Positions 54,335 to 63,567 of a stretch of 64,000 nucleotides of DNA are shown here, in pieces. Made by a program: the position numbers and the translations under genes. Every line of letters begins with the position of its first letter. The stretch's first letter is position 1. This DNA is from Parafilimonas terrae (lineage in GTDB: Bacteria; Bacteroidota; Bacteroidia; Chitinophagales; Chitinophagaceae), in contig NZ_FOXQ01000008.1 of NCBI RefSeq assembly GCF_900115755.1, forward strand, positions 1 through 64,000. Direction: 5' to 3'. The notes below the pieces were generated by a model, which searched no databases, was not told the DNA's origin, and was given only the letters and a program-made list of their open reading frames with translations.

Positions 54335-54682
54335 ATGGCTATGAACGGGAAAAAGGTGTTAATTATTGATGATGAAGTTGATTTGTGCCTGCTATTGAAA
54401 AACTATCTCACCAGGCAACAATTTGAAGTTGTTATTTCACATAAATTATCCGATGGTTTAAAAGAAGCGCTTGACTTTGTTCCTGATATCATTTTTCTTG
54501 ATAATAACCTGCCTGATTCGCAAGGATGGACAAAGGCCGGTTATTTACTTGAAGCATTACCAAATACTTCCCTCTATTTAATCAGCGCTTATAAATCGGG
54601 CAATGAAGCGCCCCAAAATCCGCGTGTAACTGTTATTGAAAAACCGCTCTCGTTAAAAGCAATTGAAAGCCTTATATCCTGA
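54335..54682 (+). CDS. Single-domain response regulator
   Basis: The product is a stand-alone receiver: IIDDEVDL at the start, phospho-acceptor in FLDNNLPDS, and the conserved Lys in IEKPLS. The start is ATG 54335 (or the ATG two codons later); the frame opens at a TTG three codons upstream. It is divergent from the NtrC-type gene with a spacer of about 285 bases and lies 18 bases upstream of the topoisomerase gene. Confidence 0.85.
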   Translation: MAMNGKKVLIIDDEVDLCLLLKNYLTRQQFEVVISHKLSDGLKEALDFVPDIIFLDNNLPDSQGWTKAGYLLEALPNTSLYLISAYKSGNEAPQNPRVTVIEKPLSLKAIESLIS

Positions 54683-54700
54683 TTTTGAACCACGGTATTT

Positions 54701-55783
54701 ATGACTGGCCTGAATATATCGCATAAAGATTTTCTTAAAATAACAAGAGACTATTCCCGCACTGCAGAAGTTGCCAAACTTATATATGTTACAGATAAAG
54801 AGCAGGGAATTATACGGCTGAAAAAAGGCAAAGGGTTTTCTTACCTGTTTAACAACGAAGTATTAAAAGATAAGCGCCAGTTAGAAAGGATAAAGAAATT
54901 AGTGCTGCCGCCTGCCTGGAAAAATGTATGGATCTGTTATAAAGAAAACGGGCATTTGCAGGCAACGGGTTATGATATAAAAAACAGGAAGCAATACCGT
55001 TATCATGCGTTGTGGAATACACTGAGAAATGAAACAAAATTTCACCGCATGTATGAATTTGGCAAAGCTTTACCGCAAATTCGTTTGAAGGTTGAAAAGG
55101 ATATGCTTCAAAAAGAATTGAATGAAAATAAGGTGCTGGCTACAGCCGTCAGCCTTATGGAGCGAACTTACATACGTGTTGGCAATACTGAATATGAAAA
55201 AGCCAATGGCTCGTTTGGATTAACAACGCTTAAGGATAAACATGTAAATATTAATGGCAGCCACATTACGTTTGAGTTCAAAGGCAAACGCAGTATAACG
55301 CATAATATTACTATTCAAAATAAACGGCTGGCAAAAGCTGTGAAAGATTGCAGGGATATACCTGGCAGGGAATTATTTCAGTATTACAATGAAGATGGTA
55401 ATCATAAGAGTATTGACTCAGGCATGCTGAATAACTATATAAAAGAAGCAACAGGCGAAGATTTTACGGCAAAAGATTTTAGAACATGGGCCGGCTCTTT
55501 GCAAATGCTGCGCAGTTTAAAAGCGTTAGAAAAAGCGGATGATGAGCCGAACAGAAAATCGAATATTATTGCCGCTTTAAATGAAGTGAGTTTAAAACTT
55601 GGCAATACGAGAACCGTGTGTAAAAAGTATTATGTGCATCCGGGCATTATAGATCTTTATGAAAAAGATGGTATTGAAAATTACCTTAAAGAACTTGACG
55701 GAATTGAAGAACCCAATGATAAATCGGGCTTAACCAAAGATGAAAAAGTGTTAATGAAAGTGCTGAAACAACTGGTTGCCTGA
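54701..55783 (+). CDS. DNA topoisomerase IB (poxvirus-like)
   Basis: The 360-residue protein is a bacterial topoisomerase IB, which relaxes supercoils through a 3'-phosphotyrosyl link. The family motifs are RVGNTEYEKANGSFGLTTL (about 153-171), LKDKH, FRTWAGS and the active-site Tyr in KYYVHPGI (Tyr 310 or 311). The N-terminal domain has RLKKGKGFSYLF and LPPAWKNVWIC. It is just downstream of the receiver gene. Such enzymes are common in Bacteroidota but not essential. Confidence 0.93.
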   Translation: MTGLNISHKDFLKITRDYSRTAEVAKLIYVTDKEQGIIRLKKGKGFSYLFNNEVLKDKRQLERIKKLVLPPAWKNVWICYKENGHLQATGYDIKNRKQYRYHALWNTLRNETKFHRMYEFGKALPQIRLKVEKDMLQKELNENKVLATAVSLMERTYIRVGNTEYEKANGSFGLTTLKDKHVNINGSHITFEFKGKRSITHNITIQNKRLAKAVKDCRDIPGRELFQYYNEDGNHKSIDSGMLNNYIKEATGEDFTAKDFRTWAGSLQMLRSLKALEKADDEPNRKSNIIAALNEVSLKLGNTRTVCKKYYVHPGIIDLYEKDGIENYLKELDGIEEPNDKSGLTKDEKVLMKVLKQLVA

Positions 55784-55927
55784 ATCAATCCAAAAACCAA
55801 AACCTTCTGTCATTCTTTATTAATGCATTTTATTTATATTTATTGCACTTTGCATTTGTCTGGCATTTTATGATTAATGAAACCAATGAACAGTCAAACA
55901 TTAAATTTTAAACATAAAACTTTCTAT

Positions 55928-56416
55928 ATGACTCCGGATGAACGTTTTGAACAACTGAAATTAGAACTGCCGCCTGCACCTTTACCGCTGGGCGTTTATA
56001 AGCCATTTTTAATTGTGGGCAACCTTGTATATGTGTCCGGCCACGGGCCTGTATTACCGGATAAGACTCTAATAAAAGGAAGGGTGGGAGATACTATGAA
56101 TGAAGATGAAGGCAAGCATGCTGCGCAACAGGTGGGCCTTACCATTCTTGCTACGCTGAAACAAAACCTTGGATCATTTAATAATATCAAAAGGGTAATA
56201 AAAGTGCTTGGCATGGTGGCGGCAACGCCTGATTTTGAAAAGCAGCCTTACGTTATTAATGGCTGCAGCGAGCTGTTTGCCCATGTATGGGGCAGCGATA
56301 ACGGTGTTGGCGTGCGCAGTGCTGTGGGCATGGGTTCCCTGCCGGGAAATATACCAGTAGAAATTGAAGCCGTATTTGAATTGGAAGAAGCTCAGTTTGC
56401 TACATATACTGCATAA
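55928..56416 (+). CDS. RidA-like (YjgF/YER057c) protein
   Basis: The 162-residue protein (from ATG 55928, the start closest to the family pattern, MTPDERFEQL) is of the longer RidA-like subgroup. Typical segments are VYVSGHGP, GKHAAQQVGLTILATLKQNLG and RSAVGMGSLPGNIPVEIEAVF. RidA proteins hydrolyse reactive enamines from amino-acid metabolism; the long subgroup is less well defined. Two upstream in-frame ATGs (55877 and 55886) would add 14-17 residues. Confidence 0.88.
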   Translation: MTPDERFEQLKLELPPAPLPLGVYKPFLIVGNLVYVSGHGPVLPDKTLIKGRVGDTMNEDEGKHAAQQVGLTILATLKQNLGSFNNIKRVIKVLGMVAATPDFEKQPYVINGCSELFAHVWGSDNGVGVRSAVGMGSLPGNIPVEIEAVFELEEAQFATYTA

Positions 56417-56522
56417 AAAATTGCGGAACGTATTTTATCTTCATACAAAGCCGCAATCGCATTCATTAACTAACACTTGTTTAGTTAGCGTTGATATAAA
56501 TATCGCTGAAAAAAACTTAATT

Positions 56523-56614
56523 GTAGTAATTTAGCAGCCCTTTAAAGAGCAGGCTTTGCCGAGTAAAAATCGGAACGTACAAGGGAGTGACACAACTGAA
56601 GATGCCATTACTAC
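56523..56614 (+). promoter_or_regulatory. Structured leader before DAHP synthase/chorismate mutase
   Basis: GTAGTAAT (56523-56530) pairs perfectly with ATTACTAC (56607-56614); inside it CCCTT (56538-56542) pairs with AAGGG (56581-56585), and CCGA (56559-56562) pairs with TCGG (56570-56573). The nested arrangement ends 33 bases before the start codon. I recognise no known riboswitch class. Confidence 0.5.
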
Positions 56615-56647
56615 TACAGCCGGCTACATAAAACAAACATCAAAAAA

Positions 56648-57739
56648 ATGCAAGCAACTGAAGCAAACATGAAAGAGGTTACACAGGCGGTTTGGAATAA
56701 AAGGCCGCTGGTTATTTCAGGCCCGTGCAGCGCTGAAACAGAAGAACAGGTAATAGAAACAGCTGTTCGTTTACAAAAAACAGGAAAGGTTGATATGCTG
56801 CGTGCCGGTATATGGAAACCGCGTACCCGCCCCGGCAGTTTTGAAGGCGTGGGCACAAAGGGTTTGCCCTGGATGCAAAAAGCCAAACAACTTACAGGCT
56901 TGCCTGTAACCGTTGAGGTGGCAACCGGTAAACAGGTGGAAGATGCTTTGCATTTTGGTATTGATGTTTTATGGATAGGCGCCCGCACTACCGTTAACCC
57001 TTTTAGTGTGCAGGAAGTGGCTGATGCTTTACGCGGCGTTGATGTACCGGTGCTTATTAAAAATCCTATTAATCCTGATCTTGAATTATGGATTGGAGCA
57101 GTTGAACGCGTTGCAAAAGCCGGCATTAAACAAATTGGATTGATACATCGCGGCTTTAGCTCTTATGGCAATTCTGAATACCGTAATGCGCCTATGTGGC
57201 ACCTTGCCATTGAAATGAAACGCCGCAATCCCGGCATAATGCTGATAAACGATCCTTCACATATTTGCGGGCGCAGGGATATTCTGCTGGATGTTGCTCA
57301 AAAAGCAATAGACCTTGATTATGATGGTTTAATTATTGAAAGTCATATTACACCAGACCAGGCCTGGAGCGATGCCAAACAGCAGGTTACGCCTGAAGTG
57401 CTTGGTGAAATGCTGAGCGCCATAAGCTGGAGAAAAGAAGATGTGGCCAGTGAAGAATTCCACGCACAAATGGAAAAATTGCGCCAGCAGATAAATCACC
57501 TGGATGATGAACTGATGCAGATTTTAAGCCAGCGTATGAAGGTATCTGAAAAGATAGGCCAGTATAAAAAAGATAATAATATCACCATTCTTCAAACCAA
57601 CCGGTGGAATTCAATACTCGAAAGGGCATACGCACAGGGAGAAAAATTAGGCTTAAGCAAAGAATTTGTTACAAAATATTTTGATGCCGTTCACATGGAA
57701 AGCATCTCGCATCAGAATAAAATAATGAATGATGAATAA
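56648..57739 (+). CDS. Bifunctional DAHP synthase / chorismate mutase
   Basis: The 363-residue protein fuses a DAHP synthase (about 1-262, with SGPCSAETEEQ and GHTKPRTRPGSFEG-like KPRTRPGSFEG motif, IHRGFSSY and LINDPSH) to a C-terminal chorismate mutase type II domain (about 270-355: LRQQINHLDDELMQILSQRM). It catalyses the first step of the shikimate pathway and the branch to prephenate. This fused type is standard in Bacteroidota; the CM domain mediates feedback control. It heads the aro cluster. Confidence 0.94.
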   Translation: MQATEANMKEVTQAVWNKRPLVISGPCSAETEEQVIETAVRLQKTGKVDMLRAGIWKPRTRPGSFEGVGTKGLPWMQKAKQLTGLPVTVEVATGKQVEDALHFGIDVLWIGARTTVNPFSVQEVADALRGVDVPVLIKNPINPDLELWIGAVERVAKAGIKQIGLIHRGFSSYGNSEYRNAPMWHLAIEMKRRNPGIMLINDPSHICGRRDILLDVAQKAIDLDYDGLIIESHITPDQAWSDAKQQVTPEVLGEMLSAISWRKEDVASEEFHAQMEKLRQQINHLDDELMQILSQRMKVSEKIGQYKKDNNITILQTNRWNSILERAYAQGEKLGLSKEFVTKYFDAVHMESISHQNKIMNDE

Positions 57740-57820
57740 CAGGCCATCAATTTTTTTTGAAAGGCTTAAAAACAAATTGTAACACTTTACAGCTTTGCAA
57801 ACATTGCTTCTTTGCGTGAA

Positions 57821-58849
57821 ATGAACATTAAAAAGGTAAACTTCAATACATCTTCCACTACTTTTTATTTTGCGGCAGGCATTGCTCATTTAAAAGAGTT
57901 TGTTGATGTTCAACATGCGGTTATGCTTGTTGATGAACAGGTTTTTAACCAGCATGCAAAAAGGTTCAAAGGCTGGAAAACAATCATATTAAAATCAGGG
58001 GAGCAATATAAAAAGCAATCAACTGTTGATGCCATTATAAAACAGCTGATTGAATTGGGTGCAGACCGTAAAACAATATTAATTGGTGTGGGCGGTGGCG
58101 TTGCCACAGATGTCACCGGTTATATTGCCAGTATTTATATGCGCGGAATAAAATTCGGTTTTATTCCTGCCACTATTCTTGGAATGGTTGATGCATCTAT
58201 CGGCGGCAAAAATGGAATTGATGTTGGCGTGTATAAAAATATGGTTGGCACCATCAATCAGCCATCATTTATTTTACATGATCTTGCTTTGCTGAACACA
58301 CTTCCCGAAATTGAATGGCAGAACGGCTTTGCAGAAATCATTAAACATGCCTGCATAAAAGATGCGGTTATGTTTAGAGAACTAGAAGCAAACAGTTTAA
58401 AAAAATACCAGTCGAAGAAAACATTATTGTGTGATCTTATTCAGCGCAATGCTTTAATAAAAACGAATGTTGTTATTAAAGATGAATTTGAAACCGGCGA
58501 CAGGAAGCTGCTGAACTTCGGCCATACATTCGGCCATGCAATTGAAAATACCTACAAACTTTCTCACGGTTATGCCGTAGCTGTTGGAATGGTAATGGCT
58601 TGTATGATATCGGAAGCTTACCAGGGTTTTAAAGATACCAACCGTGTTGTTGAACTGATAAAAAAATATGGTTTGCCTGTACATCAATCCTATAATGCAA
58701 AAAAAGTGATTGATGTAATGAAAGCCGATAAGAAGAAAGTGAAAGATGTGATCAGTTATGTGTTGCTGCAAAAGATTGGTAAAGCTGTTGTAGAACCGAT
58801 TGCAATAAGCGAAGTTGAAAATATAATAACACAACTGGAAGCCAAGTAG
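57821..58849 (+). CDS. aroB: 3-dehydroquinate synthase
   Basis: The 342-residue enzyme makes 3-dehydroquinate from DAHP using NAD and zinc. Motifs are GGGVATDVTGYIAS, PATILGMVDASIGGKNGI (pattern) and NFGHTFGHAIE. I took ATG 57821 over an in-frame TTG three codons earlier. It is 81 bases after the DAHP synthase gene and 5 bases before aroA. Confidence 0.95.
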   Translation: MNIKKVNFNTSSTTFYFAAGIAHLKEFVDVQHAVMLVDEQVFNQHAKRFKGWKTIILKSGEQYKKQSTVDAIIKQLIELGADRKTILIGVGGGVATDVTGYIASIYMRGIKFGFIPATILGMVDASIGGKNGIDVGVYKNMVGTINQPSFILHDLALLNTLPEIEWQNGFAEIIKHACIKDAVMFRELEANSLKKYQSKKTLLCDLIQRNALIKTNVVIKDEFETGDRKLLNFGHTFGHAIENTYKLSHGYAVAVGMVMACMISEAYQGFKDTNRVVELIKKYGLPVHQSYNAKKVIDVMKADKKKVKDVISYVLLQKIGKAVVEPIAISEVENIITQLEAK

Positions 58850-58854
58850 AACAA

Positions 58855-60159
58855 ATGAAAGCAATCATAAAAGGATACGGCTTTAATAACTTCCCTTCAG
58901 CGAAAAAAAACAGCGTTCATGCGCCTGCCTCTAAAAGCTCCATGCAGCGTGCCTGTGCAGCAGCATTGGTGAGAAAAGGTGAAAGCATTATTCGCAATCC
59001 AGGCAAAAGCAATGATGACATTGCAGGATTGAATGTTATACAAACTTTAGGCGCTGAAGTAGAGAACCTTGAAGATGGAAGTTTGAAAATTATAAGTGAT
59101 GGCATTGATCCTGTTTCATCTGTTGTAAATAATGGTGAAGCAGGTTTAGGTATTCGCATGTTTACGCCAATTGTTGCATTGAGTAAAAAAGAAATGCTGA
59201 TTAACGGTGAAGGCAGTTTACTTACAAGGCCAATGGATTTTTTTGATGAGGTGATGCCGCAATTAGGTGTGCAGATTGCATCTAATGAAGGTAAGCTTCC
59301 AATAAAAATACAGGGGCCTTTGCAGCCAAAAGATATTACAATAGACGGTTCATTAAGTTCTCAGTTTTTAACAGGTTTATTGCTGGCTTATGCTGCAAAA
59401 GATGCAAAAAATGTAACGATTAATGTTACCAATCTTAAGAGTAAGCCTTACGTTGATCTTACTCTAAGTGTAATGGAATCTTTCTTATTAAAGGTTCCTG
59501 AAAACCGTAACTACGAAGCATTTTATTTTGATGAAACGCCTGATACGGAAAGCGGCGACTTTGTTGATTACACGGTTGAAGGCGACTGGAGCGGCGGTGC
59601 ATTTTTATTGGTGTTTGGCGCTATTGCAGGCAATATAAAAGTGGCTGGTTTAGATATAGCATCAACACAGGCTGATAAAAAAATACTGGAAGCTTTGGAA
59701 AGCTGCGGTGCACAATTGCTGATTGGTGAAAAGGAAATAGAAGTTGCTTCATCAGGTGATGGACTTAAGGCTTTTGAATTTGATGCAACAGATTGCCCCG
59801 ATTTGTTTCCGCCGCTGGCCGCACTGGCCGCATGCTGTAAAGGCATAACAAAAATTACGGGCGTTCATCGTTTGGCGCACAAAGAAAGCAACCGCGCTTT
59901 AACCATCCAGGAAGAATTGGGAAAGATGAACATTAAAGTTGTGCTGAATGATAATGTAATGGAGATTGAAGGCACTACAAAGATTAAAGCCGTAACCGTT
60001 CATTCACATCATGATCACCGCATTGCCATGATGTGCGCTTTGCTGGCATTAAAAGCTGATGGTGAAACCACTATTGAAGTGGCTGAAGCTATCAATAAAT
60101 CATATCCTGATTTTTACAGGCATTTACAAGAGCTCAACGCTTCAGTAAATTTTAAGTAA
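58855..60159 (+). CDS. aroA: EPSP synthase (3-phosphoshikimate 1-carboxyvinyltransferase)
   Basis: The 434-residue enzyme joins phosphoshikimate and PEP. Family marks are APASKSSMQRACAAALVRKG near the N-terminus, NNGEAGLGIRMFTP, LSSQFLTGLLLA, CPDLFPPLAALAA and HHDHRIAMMCALLAL. The N-terminal Gly motif is replaced by SKSSMQ, as often in Bacteroidota. It is followed 9 bases later by the antitoxin-like gene. Confidence 0.94.
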   Translation: MKAIIKGYGFNNFPSAKKNSVHAPASKSSMQRACAAALVRKGESIIRNPGKSNDDIAGLNVIQTLGAEVENLEDGSLKIISDGIDPVSSVVNNGEAGLGIRMFTPIVALSKKEMLINGEGSLLTRPMDFFDEVMPQLGVQIASNEGKLPIKIQGPLQPKDITIDGSLSSQFLTGLLLAYAAKDAKNVTINVTNLKSKPYVDLTLSVMESFLLKVPENRNYEAFYFDETPDTESGDFVDYTVEGDWSGGAFLLVFGAIAGNIKVAGLDIASTQADKKILEALESCGAQLLIGEKEIEVASSGDGLKAFEFDATDCPDLFPPLAALAACCKGITKITGVHRLAHKESNRALTIQEELGKMNIKVVLNDNVMEIEGTTKIKAVTVHSHHDHRIAMMCALLALKADGETTIEVAEAINKSYPDFYRHLQELNASVNFK

Positions 60160-60168
60160 TTTTAGTAT

Positions 60169-60378
60169 ATGAATAATCCTGATACAGATATTATAATTCG
60201 CGTTCCGCAAAACCTGTATGATAAGCATGTACAGCGGCTGATTGATTACGTTGAATATAAAAAAATAGTGAGCAAATCAAAGGCTACCCAAAAGGATATA
60301 GATAAATTGGTTGCAGAAATTAAAAAAGAAAGAAAACCAAAAATCGAAGCTTTAAAACAAAGACTAAAGCTTGATTAA
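60169..60378 (+). CDS. Putative antitoxin of PIN pair
   Basis: The 69-residue protein is charged and mostly helical (NLYDKHVQRLIDYVEYKKIV, then a K/E-rich tail IKKERKPKIEALKQ). No DNA-binding motif is evident. Its stop overlaps the start of the PIN gene by one base (TAATG), as in many toxin-antitoxin operons, and its size fits an antitoxin. No function can be assigned from sequence alone. Confidence 0.7.
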   Translation: MNNPDTDIIIRVPQNLYDKHVQRLIDYVEYKKIVSKSKATQKDIDKLVAEIKKERKPKIEALKQRLKLD

Positions 60379-60815
60379 TGAAGATTGTTGTTGATACCAA
60401 TATCTTAATAAGCATTTTTATAAAACCTGATGGACGGATTGCTGATTTATTTGATAGCTTGAAGTTTCATGCTTCTTTATATATAAGTGATTATTCATTA
60501 ATTGAAATTGCAAATCATACTACTAAGATTTTAAAATTATCAAAGCTTAGGAAAGATGAATTTGAAGAGATAAAATTTAATGTTTATAAAAACATTAATG
60601 TAATTAATACTGATATTGTACCTGATCCATTTCTTATTAGTGCATTTGAACTCCGCAAAAATATTGATGAGTTTGATGCCCCCATTGTTGGCTTGGCATT
60701 ATCATTAAAAGCAATTTTATGGACAGGCGATAAAAGACTTTTAAAAGGGTTGCAAAAAACATTTCCGGATTTAATTTACAATTCTTCACAGCTTCGGGAG
60801 CTTTTACAATTATGA
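60378..60815 (+). CDS. PIN-domain toxin-like ribonuclease
   Basis: The 145-residue protein is a PIN-domain protein of the putative toxin type. Conserved acids are D6 (VVDTN), E43 (LIEIAN), D100 (DEFDAPIVGLAL) and D118 (WTGDKRL), which form the metal-binding nuclease site. PIN toxins of this type cut RNA. It overlaps aroC by four bases (ATGA) and the antitoxin-like gene by one, so it is co-transcribed with the shikimate genes. Confidence 0.88.
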   Translation: MKIVVDTNILISIFIKPDGRIADLFDSLKFHASLYISDYSLIEIANHTTKILKLSKLRKDEFEEIKFNVYKNINVINTDIVPDPFLISAFELRKNIDEFDAPIVGLALSLKAILWTGDKRLLKGLQKTFPDLIYNSSQLRELLQL

Positions 60816-61816
60816 ACTCATTTGGCCGCATATTCCGGGTAACAATTTTTGGCGAATCGCATGGCGAAAGCGTTGGCGTTAATATTGACGGTATTCCAGC
60901 CGGGTTACCATTAACCGCAGAAGATTTTTTAGAAGATATTGAGCGCCGCAAAGGTGGTACGCAAAAAGGTACAACACCAAGGCAGGAAAGCGATTTGCCC
61001 ATTTTTAAGAGCGGCATTTTCAATAATAAAACCACAGGTGCGCCGCTCACTATTATTTTTGAAAACAATAATACACGTTCCGGCGATTATGCAAAGCAAC
61101 GTGCAGTACCGCGCCCGGGCCATGCAGATTTTGTAGCCAGCAAAAAGTTCGGTGGTTTTGAAGACTATCGCGGCGGTGGCCATTTCAGCGGAAGATTAAC
61201 GGTATGCCTGGTAGCGGTGGGCGTTATTGCAAAGAAAATTTTAGCTTCAACCCAGTCTATAAAAGTGGCTGCTACAATATTGGAAATAGGCGGCGAACCT
61301 GACCTTGAAAAAGGCCTGCAAAAAGCCATTGACGCCAAAGATTCCATTGGTGGTATTGTTGAATGCCGGGTAAATAATTTGCCGCTTGGTTTAGGTGAGC
61401 CATTTTTTGATAGCGCTGAATCTTTATTGGCGCATGCCGTATTTGCTATTCCTGCTGTAAAAGGCGTTGAATTTGGGGCGGGTTTCGCGGCAGCAAAAAT
61501 GTTTGGTGCAGAACATAATGATGCCATTACAGATGCATCCGGAAAAACGAAGACGAACAACGCAGGCGGTATTGTTGGCGGCATAACCAACGGTAATGAA
61601 CTGGTGCTTCGCATTGCTGTAAAACCTACATCGTCCACCCCAAAAGAACAGCAAACCCTTAATTGGGAAACCAATCAAATAGAAAAATTTTCTGTAAAAG
61701 GGCGTCACGATCTCTGCATTGCATTGCGGGTGCCGGTGGTGCTTGAAGCTGTTACAGCTATGGTACTTACAGATTTAATGCTGCTTGAACAGCGCATTCC
61801 ACGCATACTTCCTTAG
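60812..61816 (+). CDS. aroC: Chorismate synthase
   Basis: The 334-residue enzyme completes the shikimate pathway using reduced FMN. Marks are FGESHGESVGVNIDGIPAGL near the N-terminus (pattern), RPGHADFVASKKFGG and SGRLTVCLVAVGVIAKKIL. It is slightly short for the family. Its start is coupled to the PIN gene (ATGA) and its stop overlaps the convergent porP/sprF stop by 4 bases. Confidence 0.95.
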   Translation: MNSFGRIFRVTIFGESHGESVGVNIDGIPAGLPLTAEDFLEDIERRKGGTQKGTTPRQESDLPIFKSGIFNNKTTGAPLTIIFENNNTRSGDYAKQRAVPRPGHADFVASKKFGGFEDYRGGGHFSGRLTVCLVAVGVIAKKILASTQSIKVAATILEIGGEPDLEKGLQKAIDAKDSIGGIVECRVNNLPLGLGEPFFDSAESLLAHAVFAIPAVKGVEFGAGFAAAKMFGAEHNDAITDASGKTKTNNAGGIVGGITNGNELVLRIAVKPTSSTPKEQQTLNWETNQIEKFSVKGRHDLCIALRVPVVLEAVTAMVLTDLMLLEQRIPRILP

Positions 61817-62817
61817 AATTTAGGACAAGGTACAAATTTACCGTCGGGATGTTTCATAATATAGATTAATGAAATCTCAATGCCGCCGCGGCTTTCAGAA
61901 GCTGTTTTCAGGTCGGAAAAATTTATATCGTAAGTAGCGCCAACGCGTAAATTGTTGAATTCAAGCCCGAGGTAAGGTATGAGGGCATCGCCAAAGCGCA
62001 TCCATGCACCGCCATAAAAACTTGTTGGGTTTTCAGATTCGGGATCTCCGGCCATAAACTGCATGGCGCCGCCTATGAGCGTTTCTGTTGCGCCAGCCTG
62101 CGTGCTGAAAAGCCCGCTCAGGTGCAAAGTGGTTTGAACGCCCACGGGAAAATATCCGCCTGCATGAACAGTAGCTCTTGGATATAAATCGTAATTAACA
62201 CCTGTAAATTCCTGTTTGGGACGGTTAATATGATATAAACTTACACCTGCATAAAAATTATTACGGTCGGTGGTGCTCATGGAGTAAAGTATGCCTGCAT
62301 TCAGATCGAAATAATTGGCTTTAAGCGTTGAGTTATTAAAAACTTCCTGCGTGGGATTTGTAAAACCGGCTGCGGTTAACTGGTCTTCAAAAGTTAATTT
62401 GGAAGTGTTGATAAGCATGTTTGAATAAGTGGCCTGGAAACCCAGACCAAGTTGTTTAAGGCCGTCTTCATCCAGACCTTTATGATAAGCCGTTGAAAGT
62501 GAAAAATAGTTAAAGGCCACAGCGCCGGCAGCGCTTTTATCGGTATAACCCATTAAGCCAACGCCCCAGGTATCATTATAAGGAATTTTATTGCTAAGAA
62601 TGGGAAAATCAACTGAGGCTGTTGCTGTTTGGTAAGCCCTGTTTATGGTGGGCCACTGATTACGGTAATTGAAAGCGCCACGTACCATGCCATTGAATTT
62701 TCCGGTAAAGGCGGGGTTAAGCGTCATGGGTGAAGAGAAGAATTGGGAAAAATGCGGATCCTGGGCAATGGTTGTTGCAGTAATCAATAAGCAAAAGATG
62801 GTTACAAATAATTTCAT
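61813..62817 (-). CDS. PorP/SprF family type IX secretion outer-membrane protein
   Basis: The 334-residue protein has a signal peptide (ends TIAQ, about residue 19) followed by the PorP/SprF start DPHFSQFFSSPMTLNPAFTG (pattern) and a beta-barrel pattern to its end. Family members help to attach T9SS substrates to the cell surface or form gliding machinery; most genomes hold many paralogues. It lies opposite aroC and overlaps its stop. Adjacent gldL-type genes are absent. Confidence 0.9.
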   Translation of the reverse strand: MKLFVTIFCLLITATTIAQDPHFSQFFSSPMTLNPAFTGKFNGMVRGAFNYRNQWPTINRAYQTATASVDFPILSNKIPYNDTWGVGLMGYTDKSAAGAVAFNYFSLSTAYHKGLDEDGLKQLGLGFQATYSNMLINTSKLTFEDQLTAAGFTNPTQEVFNNSTLKANYFDLNAGILYSMSTTDRNNFYAGVSLYHINRPKQEFTGVNYDLYPRATVHAGGYFPVGVQTTLHLSGLFSTQAGATETLIGGAMQFMAGDPESENPTSFYGGAWMRFGDALIPYLGLEFNNLRVGATYDINFSDLKTASESRGGIEISLIYIMKHPDGKFVPCPKF

Positions 62818-62913
62818 TCTCGAAATTTAATAAAACGGGCTTTTCTCAATTTTATTGAAAGCGAATAATAATTTTTTAAGACAAGTTGATATAATTAAAG
62901 CTGCATCCTTTTA

Positions 62914-63567
62914 TCAGAATTGTGTTTTAGGGCCAAAAGCAAGATCGCCTGCATCACCTAACCCCGGCACAATATAACCTTTGGCAGTTAATTCATCATC
63001 AATATCACCGCACCAAATATATATTCTTTCTCCAAATTCTCTTACTACATATTCAATTCCAACAGAAGCTGCAATAGCAGAAACAATATGTATTTGCGAA
63101 GGGTTGCCGCTATCTTTTAAAGCCTGCAATGCAGCCACAAGTGAAGAGCCTGTTGCCAGCATCGGATCGGAAAGAATTAATATCCTGTCTTCGAGAGAAG
63201 GAGCGCTAAGGTATTCAAGGTTTATTTCGAAGCTCCCATCACGGCGATGCTTGCGGTAGGCAGAAATAAAGGCATTATCAGCTTTGTCAAAGTAATTTAG
63301 TAATCCCTGGTGCAATGGCAACCCAGCCCTGAGTATAGTTGCCAGCACAGGCTGCTGCGCCAGCACTTTGCTTAAATGAATGCCCAGCGGGGTTTGAATT
63401 TCTTTTTCTTCCCAGGGCAGTGTTTTGCTTATTTCAAAAGCAATGGCTTCGCCAATGCGTTCGAGATTACGGCGAAACCGCATGCGGTCTGTTTGCACTT
63501 CTGTATTTCTAATCTCGCTTATCCAGTTAGTGAGTAAACTGTGCGTGGCGCTCAGGTTGGTAACCAT
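62914..63567 (-). CDS. upp: Uracil phosphoribosyltransferase
   Basis: The 217-residue enzyme makes UMP from uracil and PRPP. The PRPP loop is ILSDPMLATGSS (about 130-141), with TILRAGLPLHQGLL and GYIVPGLGDAGDLAFG near the C-terminus as uracil-binding parts. Length is normal. It is 96 bases upstream of the porP gene on the same strand. Confidence 0.96.
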   Translation of the reverse strand: MVTNLSATHSLLTNWISEIRNTEVQTDRMRFRRNLERIGEAIAFEISKTLPWEEKEIQTPLGIHLSKVLAQQPVLATILRAGLPLHQGLLNYFDKADNAFISAYRKHRRDGSFEINLEYLSAPSLEDRILILSDPMLATGSSLVAALQALKDSGNPSQIHIVSAIAASVGIEYVVREFGERIYIWCGDIDDELTAKGYIVPGLGDAGDLAFGPKTQF

